Assembly: GCA_943787205.1 (NCBI GenBank)
Contig: CALSLN010000021.1
Span: 1 to 64,000, forward strand
Direction of reading: 5' to 3'
From: an uncultured Rhodospirillaceae bacterium
GTDB taxonomy: Bacteria > Pseudomonadota > Alphaproteobacteria > Rhodospirillales > Rhodospirillaceae
DNA: 64,000 nt
A model generated the notes under the pieces. The model did not search any database. It had not been told where the DNA came from and was given only the letters and a program-made list of their open reading frames with translations. Of the stretch, positions 63,670 to 64,000 are shown piece after piece. Each line of letters opens with the position of its first letter. Within the stretch, counting starts at the first letter, position 1. Position numbers and translations under genes: made by a program.

Positions 63670-63759
63670 TTTGCCCCGACTCGAGGTTATCCCCGGGTTT
63701 CAAATTTACCCACAGGATTTGGCCGTGCTGCCCGCGATTATTATTGATATGGTCCGGCC

Positions 63760-64000
63760 ATGAACCCACCAGCCATGCCTGTGTTAGCGACGGATTCGTC
63801 AGATCAAGACGTGTTCCGATCACCACCCCACAATATTGAAGCAGAGCGCGCTTTGATCGGCGCCATTATGCTGAACAACCGGGCATACGAATCCGTCTCA
63901 GATTACCTAAGGGCCGAGCACTTTTCTGACGCCGTGCATGCCAAGGTTTTCGAATCAGCGTCACGGTTGATGGAGCAAGGCCACCAGGCAACACCGATCA
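63760..64000 (+). CDS. dnaB: Replicative DNA helicase DnaB (N-terminal part, runs off the window)
   Basis: The first 80 codons from ATG 63760. The N-terminal DnaB domain is clear: RSPPHNIEAERALIGAIML, NRAYESVSDYLRAEHFSDAVHAKVFESASRL. The extra N-terminal residues before PPHN may not be translated; ATG 63775 is also possible. It unwinds DNA at the fork. rpsF-rpsR-rplI-dnaB is a common gene order. Confidence 0.9.
   Translation, partial: MNPPAMPVLATDSSDQDVFRSPPHNIEAERALIGAIMLNNRAYESVSDYLRAEHFSDAVHAKVFESASRLMEQGHQATPI

Overview
The window looks like a chromosomal segment of an alphaproteobacterium, most likely Rhodospirillales-like. The evidence is gene order and gene content: an rnd-kdsD-lptC-lptA-lptB-rpoN-ptsN string, a fabD-fabG-acpP-fabF-mltG string with yicC-gmk, gltD placed before gltB as in Azospirillum, an NDUFA9-like gene next to uppP, a probable ceramide-synthesis pair, and a bufferin operon. 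I recognised no insertion sequence, CRISPR array, rRNA or phage genes. Base composition was not computed.

Layout. 1-2.7 kb: a fatty acyl-AMP/acyl-ACP ligase followed by an NAD-dependent epimerase-like reductase whose frame breaks at a G run; together they resemble the Caulobacter ceramide genes. 2.7-3.1 kb: a non-coding stretch with two hairpins and a T tail. 3.1-5.9 kb: a DUF1045 protein, an alpha/beta hydrolase, a Q-rich membrane-anchored protein and a DUF427 protein. 5.9-8.5 kb: a complete bufferin operon (bufA, MNIO enzyme, partner, DoxX) behind a promoter with two tandem dyads. 8.6-12.1 kb: a large helical protein of unknown function and an acyl-CoA ligase. 12.1-16 kb: an Lrp regulator divergent from a homodimeric E1-type 2-oxoacid dehydrogenase, then a TonB-C/TPR protein and the remnant of a small transporter. 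16.4-21.6 kb: GNAT, FAD oxidoreductase, two VOC proteins and an AbrB-type permease. 21.6-24.2 kb: secreted DUF547 and DUF3047 proteins and a CDP-alcohol phosphatidyltransferase. 24.2-31 kb: ptsN, rpoN, the Lpt transport genes, kdsD, RNase D and a tRNA-Leu(CAG) gene. 31-39.3 kb: NDUFA9-like protein, uppP, gltD and gltB. 39.4-45.6 kb: an M17 aminopeptidase, a frameshifted orphan TAXI binding protein, a glycine-betaine-type ABC importer and glyoxalase II. 45.7-51.4 kb: an RND efflux pair, gmk and yicC. 51.5-57.5 kb: a signalling island (PAS-GGDEF-EAL protein, divergent from receiver, KaiB-like protein and histidine kinase). 57.5-61.9 kb: mltG, fabF, acpP, fabG, fabD. 62.2-64 kb: rpsF, rpsR, rplI, a terminator and the start of dnaB.

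The most unusual parts are the KaiB-receiver-kinase operon without KaiC, sitting between mltG and yicC; the bufferin operon with its paired operator-like dyads; the probable ceramide reductase broken by one extra base; the DUF1045 and hydrolase pair, both lacking family catalytic residues; and a near-perfect palindrome ahead of gltDB. Two genes carry the same kind of lesion (+1 in a short G/C run), so assembly or base-calling error must be excluded before calling them pseudogenes.
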